From Cylicocyclus nassatus (Eukaryota; Nematoda; Chromadorea; Rhabditida; Strongylidae), in contig CATQJL010000112.1 of NCBI GenBank assembly GCA_958299035.1, positions 65,441,117-65,505,116 on the forward strand: a stretch of 64,000 nucleotides of DNA. Reading direction: 5' to 3'. The position numbers and the translations under genes are program-made. The notes under the pieces are model-generated. The model did no database searches. It was not told where the DNA came from and saw only the letters and a program-made list of their open reading frames with translations. Below are positions 21,688 through 32,299 of this stretch, piece by piece; positions within the stretch are counted from its first letter, which is position 1; each line of letters starts with the position of its first letter.

Positions 21688-21901
21688 TAATCTCACGCGC
21701 ATAAAGCGCACTTTCTCGAATTTTCAAGCGGGCCGCTCAGCCGCTTCGCTGTATTCCGGAAAGAAATCCTTACATCGCAGGATTTTCTCAAGCAATATAC
21801 AGCACGTTATGGGGTCCTTTGGTTGTAAAATCCTTTGGCTTGTCTGGGCTGGTCGATTTTGGGAAAAATCTCCCGCGCTTTATACGCGTGCAATTAGGGT
21901 A
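21683..21901. mobile_element. TA-target MITE with TACCCTAAT termini
   Basis: TACCCTAATCTCACGCGCAT at the left mirrors ACGCGTGCAATTAGGGTA at the right, with AAAGCGC/GCGCTTT just inside, about 219 bp. Non-coding. Confidence 0.65.
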
Positions 21902-23094
21902 ATTATCGTCCTTGATGATCTCTACTATATATTGTGTTTATCTACCCGAAAAACTTTTGTTTTAAGTCCTAAAAGAAAATTTTCGCGTTCGAAAATTATT
22001 GTCCGCGACATTGTGACGCGGCCGTTTTCGTACTTTTTTTTGAGAAAGATTTTCAAAATTTTTGTATCACATGTTTTCCAGGAAGCGCGATGTGTGGGGT
22101 GTAGCTCTTGATGATCCCTATCACCGCATGCAATCCAATCATTTTTTCAACTTTGTTTTATATCTGAAAATGAGCGATGAAAAAAAAGGGAGTTGTCCGC
22201 AACTTTTTGGCGACCATTCATGCGTCTGAGATAAGTTTTGTTTGTCATGAAAAGGTTGAAAAATTTGCTGGGTATATGGACGGGAAGTTGGCCAAATCTT
22301 CGAAGTTTTTCACTCGTTTAATTTTACATTAAAAACTGAATAGATTGCTTGTGATCAAAAGGTTCTGAGAAGTTGTTTACCATCGCTGGGACTCCGATCT
22401 CAAACGGAACAATATTTCATTCAGTTGAAGGCTGATACATGTATTTTTTTCCCGAGCTTCTCCTCGCAATCCTCAAAAACCCATTTGCTTTTTCTTCCAA
22501 GACTAAGTTCAGCCTGCACCGTAAGCCAGCTGTGCGACGCCCTGTGCCTAGCTCTATCAAATTGTGACTTTTGCGCGCTAATGCAATAGCAGAAGAAACT
22601 ATTTGCATCTTGTACTTGTAAAATTAGGGTACTTTTATCTTTAATACTGATATTAAACGTTAATAATTAGTACTGACTGATACTGACTTACAATTCAATT
22701 TATTTTTGGCACTTGACTGAACCTATAATAAAAGAAGAAATTAAAATTACACTCGTATCATCGATGTGCTGCAAATTGAATTTGTACCCTTTTGTACGCC
22801 AAAATAGCATATAGAGAAATAGAGATAAAACGATCAAAGCAGGTTGACGTCGAACTTTTTACCTTAACGGAATTAATAAGCTGAAATGTTGTTAATCGAA
22901 ACTATACCGAACAGCGTGATGAGATTATGTGCAAATTGAGGGCTTTCAGCGGATGTTTTCTTGAAACAATCCTACATGATAAACTAATCCTTTGGAAAAA
23001 AATTACGTCACGCAGATGGACAGAATTGTCGAGTTATTTCAGAGAGAGTTTATAACAACGCAAATTTCTTCATGATGCGAAAACAATAGCGTAC
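21902..23094. other. No gene resolved; may include the 3' end of the methyltransferase-like gene
   Basis: The methyltransferase-like gene (minus) should continue leftwards beyond its donor at 23094, but I could not identify a convincing next exon. No repeat family was recognised. Confidence 0.35.
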
Positions 23095-23703
23095 CTTGTT
23101 TGGACAGCAAAGTCGCAATATTTTTCAAAACATCTTCGTCGGTAAATGATTTGTAAGGGCAAACCAAATCACTTGCAAAGTGTGGCAAACATGCATCCAG
23201 CAGTATTGCGTTGTAAGAAGCTCCTAAGTAATCTCATTAATCGCCATGCTTATACAGAGACAACCAAACCTTTCTTAGCCCTATCAGCTAGAAAAGTAAT
23301 TCCATCAGTCAGGATGACTCGTTGGTGATCATCTTCTAAAAGGCCAAACCACTTTCTAGCTGCGTTCAGCACTTGTCCGCTGATCTCCACAACGGTTATA
23401 TTCATCTGTCAATCAATCATTTGCACTACAGCTTCTTTGCAGTAAGTGAACCAACCCGAGGAAATATTTGATGCAGGAAGCTAGTAACTGTTCCACCTCC
23501 TAAACCAATTGATAAAATTTTGGCATCACAATCTTCGGACAGATTGAAGCGATCGCTAACAAATAATGACTCTGAAGAAGAAATGCCACTTTCAAGTAAC
23601 AGAAAACATCCGCTACCAATCATCGTGTAGAAGTAATCAAATTGTATAAACGCGGTCCTATCTATTCTCCACCGTGATGTATCGAAATTCTCCTCCGTTA
23701 ATG
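23095..23703 (-). CDS. Spermidine-synthase-fold / METTL13-like methyltransferase, three exons
   Basis: Exons (minus) 23703-23456, 23405-23270 and 23223-23095 are separated by 50- and 46-bp GT-AG introns and join in frame. The product shows the SAM-binding glycine motif ILSIGLGGGTVTSFLH, then the motif ITVVEI with an acidic residue for the ribose, KWFGLL, and after the next junction YNAILLDAC followed by CPYKSF. These are hallmarks of the spermidine/spermine-synthase-like methyltransferases related to METTL13 and the nematode C01B10-type genes. The reaction cannot be deduced; METTL13 itself methylates a translation factor. The last exon has a consensus donor (CAAG|GTACGC), so the gene continues left. 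The first exon requires an upstream exon supplying one base. Confidence 0.85.
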
Positions 23704-24367
23704 CTGAAAATCGTAAACATCAAAAAAACCGCTATGTATGTGTGACATAGCTAGTGCCTACTTGGATGACGTTATAGTAAACACTCTTTGTACACATTAA
23801 AAACATGTATATATTGCTATAAATTCAATCAATAACGCCAAACAGCTGATCATTTTCGATTCAGCGGCGATGAGTGAGTTTTTTGCAACTGATCATGCTT
23901 TTCTTTTCAGACTTCAATAGGAGTTGCTATAGGTGAGTAGTGAGTGTTCATTTATACTTACTTGTAATCACTTTTGTCATATCTGACGCATAGCCGGTGC
24001 TGATTTTGCACTGTAGCTGTATATTGCGTGCTGTTACTTCGTTTTTTTACTTATATGGCGTGCTATTACTTTTTACTTATTAGTCGCTTTCGATGGATTT
24101 GCTTTTACTATTTCATCGAATTACTTCACTATGCTTACCCGAACCTCAACATTGAAACTCGCCTTCGAATCTTCACAATAAAACTTGAACAAAACAACAT
24201 AGGCATGAAGCGCACGTAAGCAGTGAAGTAATCCGATGAAACAGTAGAAGCAAACTTCAAAAAAAACGACTAGTAAGTAAGCAATAAAAGTAATAGCATG
24301 CAATATACAGTTACAGTGCAAAATTAGTGCCGGCAATGCGTCAAAACTGACAAAATATTATAAAATA

Positions 24368-24935
24368 CTAGCTGGCTTACCCGGCTCCGCCGTATGTTCC
24401 GAATAGAAAATTCCATTTCTCAACCGATCCGAACCAAACTTGGCACACATACACTTTGGGCACCGGCGCGTGTCATAGGCTACTTTTCGTCATCGATGAT
24501 GCCGATTTTATCGATTTTTTGCAAAATTTGAGCTAGGGGGCTGGGATTTGGCACAGGGGGGTAATCGAGCATGCTGATTACGAATACAATATTAGTTTTC
24601 AAAATCGTGCATTGCTTTTATCGATTTTATCGATTTTTTTGCAAAGTTTGAGATACGGGGCTGGGATTTGGCACAGGGGGTCCCCCTGTGCCAACTCCTA
24701 GCCCCGTAGCTCAAATTTTGCAAAAAATCGATAAAATCGATATCGATCGATGACGAAAAGTAGCCTATGACACCCGCCGGGGCCCGTAGTGTATGTGTGC
24801 CAAGTTTGGTCCGGATCGGTTCAGAAATGGAATTTTCTATTCGGAACATACGTACAGACAGACATACAGACAGACATACAGACAGGCAGACAGACAGACA
24901 GACAGACAAACAGACATTCAGCTTTATATATAAGA
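24368..24935 (-). mobile_element. Non-autonomous Helitron, family N1
   Basis: On minus it starts TCTTATATATAAAGCTGAAT at 24935 and ends GGCGGAGCCGGGTAAGCCAGCTAG at 24368 before T. The interior has (CTGT)n, the TTGGCACACATACA block in opposite orientations at the two ends, and ATCGATTTTATCGAT modules. It ends 17 bases from the donor of the 22-nt exon. Confidence 0.85.
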
Positions 24936-24952
24936 AGTGCAGTTCAACTCAC

Positions 24953-24974
24953 CTTTAGCAACTCCTATTGAAGT
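24953..24974 (-). CDS. Probable 22-nt upstream exon of the methyltransferase-like gene
   Basis: Flanked by a strong acceptor (CTTTTCTTTTCAG) and a consensus donor (G|GTGAGT). Its 22 nt give seven open codons plus one base, exactly the phase needed to join the exon starting at 23703, producing TSIGVAK-A-LTEENFD. It sits in the right arm of an inverted repeat whose left arm holds a mirrored copy (23911-23932, plus strand), also with intact splice sites. The phase match favours a true exon, but a 22-nt exon is weak evidence by itself. Confidence 0.42.
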
Positions 24975-25049
24975 CTGAAAAGAAAAGCATGATCAGTTGC
25001 AAAAAACTCACCTATCGCTGCTGAGTCGAAAATAATCAGCTGTTTGGCC

Positions 25050-25905
25050 TATTCTGCGCCACGGCTAATACCGTACAAAATACGCACATCTGCGGACTTT
25101 GCAGACGACACGCCCCATCTATCACGGGGAGACGACGATACACTCTCTCAACAAGTTAGCCATTGACATGCAAAAACACAGCCTTGCTGGCGCGTCATAA
25201 AAATCCAAGTTCTTTCTTCATTTAGCTGTGATTGAATGTCTCGGTTACAGCGTACACATAACAATATGTAAGAAATTGGGGTATAAACGGACATAGACTA
25301 GGAGGGACATAGCGCAGGGTATTGTGGAAAGTTATGTGACTGAAAATTTTGGCAAGCTTTTTCCAAATCTCCTACCTTCAAAAATGATAAAATGGCTCGT
25401 TTGCAACACACAGATAACGATCTAGCACGAAATTTGGTGTGTATACGCGCGGGAATGCCCACCTAAGGTAGGCAAAACTTCCATTTCACATATGTTTTGC
25501 AAAATTTTTACATAAATCTGTTCTATACCTAAAGTTCAGTATGTAGTAACATTGTTATTTCAAAACCCCTCCTCTCTTCCTTGCTGAGATCCGAAAAGCA
25601 ATGATGCCGGTTTTTTTTTAGGAAGAAAGCACGCTTCAATCGAACAATCTATGCAGCTGGCGGGATCAAGTGTGAAATCGTAAATTTTGATAGTGGCAAA
25701 AGCGAAGCCGTTTTACTGACGTCCATTTGCCACCTTCGTGCTGGGCCTTGGCTTAAACACTTGAAAGTAGGATACCATATCAGTAGCGGTTGACTCACTT
25801 TTTTGCGTTACCATTCAGTCATTATCTTTTGTGACTTTCGTTTGAGCTTTCTATGATCTATTTTTCAATTGCTCTTACCTATGCTGCTCAATATTATCAT
25901 ACTTC
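25050..25905. other. No gene recognised
   Basis: No supported exon or repeat. Upstream exons of the methyltransferase-like gene would be expected in or beyond this stretch but could not be identified. Confidence 0.3.
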
Positions 25906-26013
25906 AGTGGCCGTATTCAACAGCGAACGCAGCGGGTTCCAGAACCCATTGGGTGGCTCAACCCACAAAACCGGTGTTCACGAAACTAGTGGGGGTTCCG
26001 GCCCAGTGGTTAA

Positions 26014-26121
26014 GGCTGCGTTCATACTGATCCCAAAGTTCGAAAACAGTTCCAGCACAGCGCTCAGTTCGAGTGTTGTGCTGGGACTGTTCTCAAACTT
26101 TCAGATCAGTATGAACGCAGC
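26014..26121. mobile_element. 108-bp hairpin MITE with TAA duplication
   Basis: GGCTGCGTTCATACTGATC mirrors GATCAGTATGAACGCAGCC, and AACAGTTCCAGCACA mirrors TGTGCTGGGACTGTT, so nearly the whole unit folds on itself. It is flanked by TAA on both sides (26011-26013 and 26122-26124), consistent with a Harbinger-type insertion. Confidence 0.8.
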
Positions 26122-26124
26122 CTA

Positions 26125-26493
26125 AAGGCACCGTCCACCCAAAATTTCGACCTCCATGTTTTTGCCGTTCCAGGACCTTTTCATACCCCTCATCTCAAAT
26201 ATCAAGCCGGAAATTTGCGAAAACCACGAAAACTCCCGTTTTCAGAACCCGCAGAGCGACTTCTTCGGATCGGTAATTGGTTACGCGCGCACGGATGGGC
26301 GGGCCGAACGTCACGCCCACTCAAAAGGGACGAGCCGAAGTGGCGAATCTGTCATCCGAGCGATTCTCAAAGCAATTTTCTCGCTTCGAGAGCAACTTTA
26401 GGCAGCCCAGTTTGGGCAAATCATACAGTTGGGGGCCCGGCAGCTGCTAGATATCATAATCTCACCAACCCCAAATTGGATGGACGGTGCCTT
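26125..26493. mobile_element. MITE with AAGGCACCGTCCA termini
   Basis: The left AAGGCACCGTCCACCC and right TGGATGGACGGTGCCTT form short inverted ends bounded by TA. It is directly adjacent to the hairpin MITE, sharing the flanking TAA/TA. No coding content. Confidence 0.65.
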
Positions 26494-27018
26494 TAATCCC
26501 ACCCAGTGGGTTCTGGAACCCACAAAAAGCCACCTAACCGGTATACACGAACGAACCCAGTGAGTTTGCGAACCCAAAAGTCAATCATACTGGAATTCAC
26601 GAAGCAAGTTAGCCAGATCCCGTGGGTTCGAGCAATGGGTTGGCAAACCCAAGCGTGGTATAATTTCGCGAATGGGTTACATGTGAACCCAGTCCCTTTG
26701 CTGATTATTAAAAGACTTGTGAGCGGCGATATTAACACTAAGCAGCACTCAAAACAGAATTATACTTATTTAGACTTTAAAACCTTTTGTAAATGAGAAT
26801 GATTTTTCTACTAAAAGAGCTTGACCTTAGTGCCAAATTCTCTCGGAAGGGGAGAGCAAATTTTTTTTCATCGAATAAATTTTGTAGACCTTAATTTGTA
26901 TACTATTCGGAGTTCCATGTATGTCTAAAATTCATGATGGTTACGAATTAGTGCAAATCATAATTACAATAATAAATTACGTTTGACTATTTATTGATGT
27001 TTTCTTTGCATTTCGAGT

Positions 27019-27324
27019 CAGAAAAAGTCTCACATAAAGGGAAGAGTGCGCTTTCGGAAGCATACTGAGATTGCTGTGAGGACAAAACACTTTCATAACC
27101 TGTTTGGAGTTCCGAAAAGGTTTTTTGCAGATAAGCACAAGAATAATATAATACAACATTTTCGCAAAGAGAGCAAGCTGAACTGGTTTCAGTTACAACT
27201 TAGCAGTCTCAAAGAAGTCACGGACATCTATGAAAAATTCGTTGCATCAATTCGTAAAAAGCTTAAAGGCAGCATCCAAGCAGATTTAAACATTGGTGCT
27301 ATCTCGCGCAAATCCGACTCTTGA
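27019..27324 (+). CDS. Coding-like exon, lysine/arginine-rich C-terminus, unknown
   Basis: A CGAGTCAG acceptor-like site precedes about 100 open codons ending in TGA. The sequence is natural-looking, for example HNLFGVPKRFFADKHKN, WFQLQLSSLKEVTDIYEKF and ASIRKKLKGSIQADLN. There is no ATG near the acceptor (a GTG occurs at 27046), so if real it is an internal/terminal exon. Being inside the large TIR element, it could be part of that element's own gene or a host exon in whose intron elements accumulated. Family not recognised. Confidence 0.38.
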   Translation, partial: QKKSHIKGRVRFRKHTEIAVRTKHFHNLFGVPKRFFADKHKNNIIQHFRKESKLNWFQLQLSSLKEVTDIYEKFVASIRKKLKGSIQADLNIGAISRKSDS

Positions 27325-28075
27325 AGACCTCCTGTGAAAAAAGAAAATCGGCGCAGAAAACGCTGACCTCCGCTGACCTCGAGGACCACGCCTGCTCCTT
27401 CGCACGGCACGCCCCTTGAAAAAACTCTCATCTCTGTTTTCACGTGGTAAACACAATGAAAGGCATTGTGTCTACCTGTTCATGCTTGTTTTCGACAAGG
27501 ATGGCATTAGAACTCAATAGCACTCGTCCACGCTTCTCAAAAAATTGTCTCGATAATGGGTCTTTGAGGAATTTACGCATTTTGATTGCCATATTTAGGA
27601 TCAGCGCCATGAAAACGCCTGGATAAGGCGGAAAAATAGAAGTCGAGATTCTGCCTGGACGCTGCCTCTAGACGCCTCTCCATGTTTGCTAGTGCTATCT
27701 CAGAATTTTTCGGATATCACTGCGACTGAGAAACAAACTCTTTGTGTCTAATTTTTGGGATGTTCGTAAGCTCCTCAAATCAAAAATATAGGTTAAAAAA
27801 GTAATTTCGTTAGAACCCGTTTGAGTTCCCAACAAAATGAAACTTGACAGACAGGAGAAGGGAATTGAGTTGGTGGTAGTCACAAGCTTGTAGCATCAAA
27901 AAACCAGAAGTCTGTACTTGATAATCACTTGCACATTTCAAGCTAAGCAAAACGTACCGGGTTCCCTACCAAGTCGGGCGTTCCCGTATGAGAAATTCAA
28001 AAATGGGTAATTTATATAGTTTGGTTACGGCTCTCCTACTTGCAACTACCAAATTCCTCAACTTCACCCTCTACA

Positions 28076-28827
28076 AAGGGCCCGGCAGAGTCCGTTTCTG
28101 GGCTTTTTGAAAACGAAATCCCCCCCCCTGACTTCGGAAGTTTTACGAAGTCCCCTTTGACCTGCCGACTTAGAGAAGATGAAAACAACAAAAAAATTAC
28201 CATTCTGAAAGAATAAATGTGAAATAAGAGTAAAAATCCAAAGTGGAGCTGAATACTACGCATGCACAGGAGTTTGGCGTTGGAGCGCGATATCTAACAA
28301 AGCCATTCATGAAGAAATTGAGGCAAAAAACAAAGGAAAGGCAATGATATGAAAGTGTCTTCATACACAGGGACAGAATTTTGATCGGGGAATCCGTCCA
28401 TGCTAAGGAAATCCGAACTCATATAAAGTGACAGAAAATATGCTCCAGACGATCTCAGATCGTCTGGTGGCCGTCTGGAGACAAACAAATTTTGAAAAAG
28501 GTATTTCTTCATATAAGTTTTTGAATTTTTTCACATAACTCTTTTGCAAATAATTTTCTATGTATACGGTCTAGTTTTGGTATCATATGATTCTGCGTGC
28601 GCTGTAAACAAGCAAGTTGTTTATTTTAGCATTGCTTTTGAATAGCGCGTACTTTTCGCCATACATGATAGAGCATGTCAATTGTGTGATAACCTGTTCG
28701 AAAAGCTTGCGTTCGATCAAATGGCGCTTATCCTTGGTGGTCGGCCCCGACTTCGCAAAAACGATAGCCGCTTTGCTTTTTGCTCCAAACGAAGACCAGG
28801 TTTCCAGACGATCTGTGCCGGGCCCTG
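28076..28827. mobile_element. GGGCCCGGCA-TIR MITE (family D), copy 2
   Basis: Begins GGGCCCGGCAGAGTCCGTTT and ends CAGACGATCTGTGCCGGGCCC. The internal hairpin CCAGACGATCTCAGATCGTCTGG at about 28443-28467 is shared with the copy at 55849-56598, which lies in the opposite orientation. Open frames across it are non-coding by comparison of the copies. Confidence 0.7.
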
Positions 28828-29175
28828 CCCCTACCCCAACCAAGTTTAGACACTCTTACACTCATTTGCGATACTGTGAAATTCGAACATTTTCATCATT
28901 ACTTGATGTGGCAAAGTTTGCCCGAGATGCTGCCTTACAAAACATTGTTGCACAAAAGATGACTGATGCCATTCATCCGAACATAAGAGTTCCCGAAAGC
29001 GTGTTAAGCGCTTTTAGTTTGGCGCGATTTTTGTGTGTCAGAAATATGTAAAATAGTACACTGACTGGAGAGGCACATTGGTGACGTCATGGGTTGGCGA
29101 ACCCAGCGAGGCAATTGTGAATACCAGTCTTACCCAGTGGGTTCCGGAACCCACAGGTCTTGATGAATACGGCCA

Positions 29176-29645
29176 CAGGTCTTTCAGTGGTGTTTTATAT
29201 CAGGTTGACGCAAAAATAGTGCCCGTTTTTTTCGCTAAAAGTTATGACTTTGTTTAGTCCTCATATTTTTGAATATAGTCAAGAGCATTAGGAGCAGCAA
29301 ACCCTTTGTATTTAGAGCGCACCTTCTCATACTGACAGAGCAAGCGGGAAGAAAACCATGCGTCAAAAAACTGGAAGGTTTTCTTTTGAAAACCTCGTTT
29401 TTCAAACCTTACAACTCCTTTCAAGTTTTGTTCCTATAGCTGATAATCAGCTGATTTTGTAGCCACAAGCCAGTAGTATATGTATATACAGAAAACACCC
29501 CAACGAAAGAGTTCTACGAAAAGAAAAGATAAATTTGCGAAATTGCTCATCTTTTTGAGCCTGTTTGTGGTAGGATTGAAAGTCCCAAATTATGAAAATT
29601 TGGAATTCTTCATGCACTCCATAGCTGAGTTGCGCTGCGAAATAT
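29176..29645. other. No gene recognised
   Basis: A mariner-terminus-like CAGGTTGACGCAAAAATAG lies near 29202, but no matching partner was found. Otherwise unassigned. Confidence 0.3.
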
Positions 29646-30347
29646 TAATTCGGCACGGAAGTTCTGCCGCACCATTTTCAAAAATTCATAACTTCTGATT
29701 TTTCCAACCGATTTGACTGCCTTTATTTTTATATGAAAGAGTAGTTCATGCTCTTTATAACGACATCTTAGCTGCTTACTAGTGATCATCTGTTGCATAG
29801 ATAGGAGCGGTAAAGGAAAATTAGTCAAAATTTGTTTCTGTGTAGGGTCAAAAAAAATGGAGGCAACAAAAATCGGAGCAATCGGTACTGTACACTCTTT
29901 CACCAGCTCTTTCTAACAGTGCAAAGTTTGTGTCGATTGAGTGTCTTTATGAAAATTTACGATTTTCGAGCAAGCAATACAAAAGGGCGAATTCGATTTA
30001 TTTTGGCATTTTTCAGGGGAAACATAACTTTTCATAGAGACGCTCAATCGGCGCAAACTTTGCACTGTTAGAAAGAGCTGGTGAAAGAATCTACAACACC
30101 GACTGCTTCGATTTTTGTTGCAAGTTTCCGATTCTTTATGACCTTACACAAAAAATTCAAATTTTGACCGATTTTTTCCTATCTCTCCTATCTATGCAAA
30201 AGATGATCAGTAATTAGCAGCTAAGATGTCCTTATAAAGAGCATGACTTACTCTTTCATAGAAAAATAAAAGAAGCAGTCACAGTTGGAAAAACCAGAAG
30301 TTATGAATTTTTGAAAGTGGTGCGACAGAAATTTCGTGCCAACCTAA
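29646..30347. mobile_element. Mariner-like MITE, TTAGGTTGGCACGAAA family
   Basis: The right end reads TTTCGTGCCAACCTAA, the left the degenerate TTAATTCGGCACGGAAGTTC. Arms match further inside: AAAAATTCATAACTTCTG against CAGAAGTTATGAATTTTT, and AACAGTGCAAAGTTTG against CAAACTTTGCACTGTTAG. The terminus type is typical of mariner-related MITEs. No transposase. Confidence 0.75.
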
Positions 30348-30708
30348 CATGTAGGCAAGATGTCCTATGAAGCTTACAGAAATGAGCGAAGCGTTGGCGA
30401 TTGCCTTAATCAGGGGAAATTTTGACCCGTAGAGCCAGCAGCAAATATGTATCTTGGGGGCGTCGATTTCTCCATCCAGATATCCTAGAAAAATCTACCT
30501 AGACATGCAATGGGTAAATAATACTCATCCCTTTCAGATGTTATGTTTTCAAAAGCATTCGCTCATTTACGCCTGAATTGTGGCCAAGCAAGTTAAAGCA
30601 AGGAAGTTTCGATCTTGAGTGCAGCTGTGCGAGATGCTGGTGAAATCACAGATGAGATATAACCTTAATTTTACCACTAGAAAGTACATGAAGAAAGCCT
30701 TCCAAAGG
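30348..30708. other. No gene recognised
   Basis: Only short open frames; no family resemblance noted. Confidence 0.3.
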
Positions 30709-30863
30709 GTTGTTTCAGACTGCCGCACTGACCGCAGCAAAGTGCAGCAAACTGCAGTTGACCGCACTAGCCGCAACGGCCGCAGAGATCACTGCATCCT
30801 TTCGTAAAGGTGGAGAGTATAAATAGTTGTAGCTCAAACAGTCAACACCAATATATTAAATCA

Positions 30864-31140
30864 CTAGATGGCTTACCCGGCTCCGCCCGGCCCTGTCAAT
30901 AATATATTTGTAATCAGCATGCTCGATTACCCCCCTGTGCCAACTCCCAGCCCTGTAGCTCAAATTTTGCAAAAAATCGATAAAATCGATATCGATCGAT
31001 GACGAAAAGTAGCCTATGACACCCGCCGGGGTCCGAAGTGTATGTGTGCCAAGTTTGGTCCGGATCGGTTCAGGAATGGAATTTTCTATTCGGAACATAC
31101 GTACAGACAGATATACAGACATTCAGCTTTATATATAAGA
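30864..31140 (-). mobile_element. Minimal 277-bp Helitron, family N1
   Basis: Begins TCTTATATATAAAGCTGAAT at 31140 (minus) and ends with GGCCGGGCGGAGCCGGGTAAG, a hairpin, then CCATCTAG at 30864, inserted between A and T. It is the shortest copy: head, one GGCACAGGGGGGTAATCGAG module and tail. It has the complete CCGGGC/GCCCGG-type 3' hairpin. Confidence 0.88.
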
Positions 31141-31391
31141 TAACAGGTATAAACAATGATAGGAGGCATTAGAACAAATATGAGCACACCATAAATAATG
31201 AAAGGACAAAGGATTAGGCGTCTTCAACACCCTCTGTGGGCATGCGCCGAACGCACATTACTTCAAAGTCGAAGAGGCGAGCGTATGCGTGCGAGCCTAT
31301 TACAGTGACTTGCGGGGGCCAGCCGATTACCAAGTCAGTGCTTTTATCCTCCCAGATTACTCTAGTACCAATTCACCGGCCCCGGAGGATA

Positions 31392-31618
31392 AAAGTTGGG
31401 CATACTTCGCGCGATTTCAGTCGCAACGCGACTTGGGAATTCGCCAGAAGTCTTCAGATTTAAAACCAGCAAACCGCATACGCATAGTGCGTATAACTTA
31501 AGATTGATGAAATGCTTTATCTTCTGTGCATTTAGAATGTGCTTACGATGAGTTATGGACAGCTAAAATCTTGCCAAATCGCGTCGCGACTGAAATTGCG
31601 TGAAGTATGCCCGGCCCT
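31392..31618. mobile_element. Harbinger-like MITE, copy 2
   Basis: About 227 bp matching the elements at 16609 and 52958, with degenerate left end AAAGTTGGGCATACTTCGC and right end GAAGTATGCCCGGCCCT. ATA occurs on both sides (31389-31391, 31619-31621) as a possible 3-bp duplication. Confidence 0.7.
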
Positions 31619-31636
31619 ATAGAGGGCTTGGTTGGT

Positions 31637-31707
31637 CCAGGGGCGGGGATCGAACCTGTGTCCGATCTGGTCAAAGCGGCGCCTCATACCACTACGCCAC
31701 TCGTCCC
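31637..31707 (-). tRNA. tRNA-like sequence, pseudogene or SINE head
   Basis: On minus it begins GGGACGAGTGGCGTAGTGGT, containing an A-box-like TGGCGTAGTGGT, and later has GGTTCGATCCC, a good B box, at a usual spacing. The acceptor ends do not pair, the T stem is mismatched, and the anticodon arm is irregular (about CCGCTTTGACCAGATCGG). It is therefore not a functional tRNA by eye; a tRNA-derived SINE head or a decayed tRNA is likelier. Confidence 0.55.
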
Positions 31708-32299
31708 ACGAGCACACCAAAGAAAGACAACTGCCAAAATTTGATTGAGAAAAGTCAAGACCTATAAACTTCCTGGGCGTATATCGCGGTATTTTGACTT
31801 AGTCGCAATTGTTTGCTCTTTTATGAAAGAAAGTAGCAATTTGAACGGCCGTTGCGGTCAATGCGGTCAGCTGCAGTCGGCTGCAGTCGCTGCGGTCAAT
31901 GCGGCAATATGAAACAACTCAAAGATATGCAGAATCTATAGCGAGATAGAAATCTTGAAGGAGAAAAGTCGTTTGGAAAGTAGGCCTAGAAAAACGGATA
32001 TCATTTTTGCACTAACCTAATAGTTTATTTTTCTACAGTCAAACAAGAATGTCGTGATTGAGAAGAGCACAAGATATAGCAAGACCATTATAAAGTACTT
32101 CCTTATACTTTCGTTAAAGAAAGGAGACTCCGTTGGAAGCAAAAAAAACATGACTGCCAGACCGCTCACTTAAAATAAGATCAGCAGTGCGTTTTTTCCT
32201 CGAAACACGGCATTTGAAAGACTTTGGGTTTTCATGCCAAAAACCTGTTATACTAAATTTTTATTGCTTTGCGTGTGGTGAGACTCGTCTTTTTCGTAG

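Larger units (their letters stand above)
23838..25049. repeat. Long inverted repeat containing a duplicated microexon, split by a Helitron
   Basis: GCCAAACAGCTGATCATTTT on the left mirrors AATAATCAGCTGTTTGGC on the right. GCAACTGATCATGCTTTTC mirrors GAAAAGCATGATCAGTTGC. Inner arms around 24000-24150 mirror 24215-24345. Removing the Helitron at 24368-24935 leaves about 640 bp of near-continuous palindrome. It lies in an intron of the methyltransferase-like gene. Confidence 0.75.
25906..29175. mobile_element. Large TIR element (GTGGCCGTATTCA ends) with nested insertions
   Basis: GTGGCCGTATTCAACAG on the left faces TGATGAATACGGCCAC on the right. Both subterminal regions, and 26495-26700, are crowded with palindromic words such as GTGGGTTCCGGAACCCAC, which look like subterminal binding repeats. 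Three MITEs (26014, 26125, 28076) lie inside. It may be one 3.3-kb element or two related ends flanking unrelated DNA. A coding-like frame also runs at about 28851-29051, product unknown. Confidence 0.5.
30709..31918. mobile_element. TIR element with GTTGTTTCA ends and CTGCAG/GACCGCA subterminal repeats
   Basis: GGTTGTTTCAGACTGCCGCA at the left faces TGCGGCAATATGAAACAAC at the right. Both ends are packed with GACCGCA and CTGCAG words and a CGGCCGTTGCGG block. It holds three further insertions (30864 Helitron, 31392 MITE, tRNA-like 31637). The clustered subterminal repeats resemble hAT-type elements. The superfamily is an inference. Confidence 0.6.

Noticed and set aside
24840..24912. Regularly spaced GACAGACATACAGACA repeats resembling a CRISPR array
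   Set aside because: Simple tetranucleotide microsatellite at the Helitron head, no unique spacers, present in every N1 copy.
28617..29051. 144-codon ORF starting in family D
   Set aside because: Its first half is MITE sequence shared with 55849-56598, where the frame is not kept; the second half is too weak to call.
31637..31707. Functional tRNA gene
   Set aside because: A and B boxes are good, but acceptor and T stems do not pair and the anticodon arm is irregular.
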